A program made the position numbers and the translations under genes. Positions 5,668-5,915 of a DNA stretch of 5,915 bases are shown here, piece by piece. The stretch's first letter is position 1. Each line of letters begins with the position of its first letter. Source of the stretch: Paratractidigestivibacter sp963591565 (GTDB lineage: Bacteria > Actinomycetota > Coriobacteriia > Coriobacteriales > Atopobiaceae); NCBI GenBank assembly GCA_963591565.1, contig CAVAUD010000120.1, forward strand, positions 1-5,915. Direction: 5' to 3'. The notes under the pieces were generated by a model, which had not been told where the DNA came from, searched no databases, and was given only the letters and a program-made list of their open reading frames with translations.

Positions 5668-5734
5668 GTTCACCGGCTGTTTGATACCGTTCGAAGTTGT
5701 TCGAATTGTTCACCGTTGTTCATTTCTGTTTGAG
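5668..5734 (+). promoter_or_regulatory. Seven GTTYRA-like repeats at about 10-bp period facing lacF (candidate LacR operator array)
   Basis: GTT units begin at 5668 (GTTCACC), 5679 (GTTTGAT), 5689 (GTTCGAA), 5699 (GTTCGAA), 5708 (GTTCACC), 5718 (GTTCATT) and 5728 (GTTTGAG). The intervals are 11, 10, 10, 9, 10 and 10. The last units overlap the candidate lacF promoter, so occupancy should repress lacF. The matching inverted cluster at 5611-5640 and the adjacent DeoR-family gene make LacR the natural ligand. This is inference; the periodic repeats themselves are plain in the sequence. Confidence 0.68.
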
Positions 5735-5743
5735 AAGTATCTT
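5716..5743 (+). promoter_or_regulatory. Candidate lacF promoter
   Basis: TATCTT at 5738-5743 is a fair -10, with TTGTTC at 5716-5721 as a weak -35 at 16-bp spacing. It sits at the distal end of the repeat array. The predicted leader is about 78 bases and contains a small dyad (GTGCG/CGCAC, 5765-5784). Confidence 0.4.
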
Positions 5744-5827
5744 AGTAGCAGTAAGACGCTCGAGGTGCGACTGCCCGGACGCACGCGAGCCCGAATCGAC
5801 ACGCATACATGAGAAAGGGGCCCTTCG

Positions 5828-5915
5828 ATGGCCACCAAAGAAGAGATTTCCATGATCGGATTCGAGATCGTCGCGTACGCGGGCGACGCCATGACCGACC
5901 TGCTCCACGCGCTGG
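5828..5915 (+). CDS. lacF: Lactose/cellobiose-family PTS EIIA component (LacF), N-terminal fragment
   Basis: Only the first 29 codons are in the window, running off the right edge. The peptide MATKEEISMIGFEIVAYAGD followed by AMTDLLHAL matches the conserved start of PTS EIIA of the lactose family (GFEIVAYAGDA then an L-L-AL helix). EIIA relays phosphate from HPr to EIIB on its way to the incoming sugar. The phosphorylated histidine lies beyond the edge. The ATG is preceded by GAAAGGGG, 7 bases upstream; an earlier ATG at 5809 is in another frame. It is divergent from lacR and downstream of the repeat array, so it probably begins a PTS gene group. Lactose specificity is inferred from lacAB; cellobiose- or chitobiose-type EIIA share this N-terminus. 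Confidence 0.87.
   Translation, partial: MATKEEISMIGFEIVAYAGDAMTDLLHAL

Noticed and set aside
4595..5812. 405-codon plus-strand frame
   Set aside because: Antisense to lacR, whose DeoR motifs are unmistakable; the frame is a GC-driven shadow.
5744..5827. Riboswitch, antiterminator or catabolite (cre) site in the lacF leader
   Set aside because: Only a 5-bp dyad is visible; no recognisable cre consensus, terminator or known riboswitch core was found.

Overview
The window reads as a piece of a high-GC actinobacterial chromosome, most likely class Coriobacteriia (Collinsella/Olsenella-type). The reasons are very strong G/C preference at third codon positions, good AAGGAGG-type ribosome sites, a lactose-PTS/tagatose-6-phosphate gene set, and a roughly 360-residue protein at the left edge of a kind I associate with that class. 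Genus cannot be fixed from sequence alone. A run of 136 N (3286-3421) splits the window, so linkage of the two halves rests on the assembly.

Left part: a minus-strand gene (1-1074, cut by the left edge) encodes a conserved protein with a C-terminal domain resembling PD-(D/E)XK/DUF559-type nucleases. Its first third has a clearly different codon composition from the rest. Upstream of it lies a large imperfect palindrome (1116-1261) flanked by an 8-bp direct repeat. Next is a LacI-family repressor gene (1274-2254, minus, TTG start), divergent from a PHP-superfamily histidinol-phosphatase-like gene (2414-3262, plus). Their 159-bp intergenic region holds a LacI-type operator candidate with a central CG and extended -10 candidates facing both ways.

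Right part: lacR (DeoR family, 4736-5506), lacA (4036-4464) and lacB (3434-3952) lie in that order on the minus strand. LacA and LacB together form galactose-6-phosphate isomerase, the first dedicated step of the tagatose-6-phosphate pathway. Divergent from lacR, the start of lacF (lactose PTS EIIA, 5828 to the edge) begins a plus-strand PTS gene or operon. Between lacR and lacF is a striking array of short repeats with a period of about 10 bp: three units facing lacR and seven facing lacF. It is the best candidate for the LacR operator system controlling both arms.

Taken together, the right half is a lactose/galactose uptake and catabolism switch: the PTS brings in and phosphorylates sugar, LacAB isomerises galactose-6-phosphate, and LacR probably senses a pathway sugar phosphate. 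lacC, lacD, lacG and lacE are not in the window. I see no tRNA, rRNA, CRISPR array or transposase.
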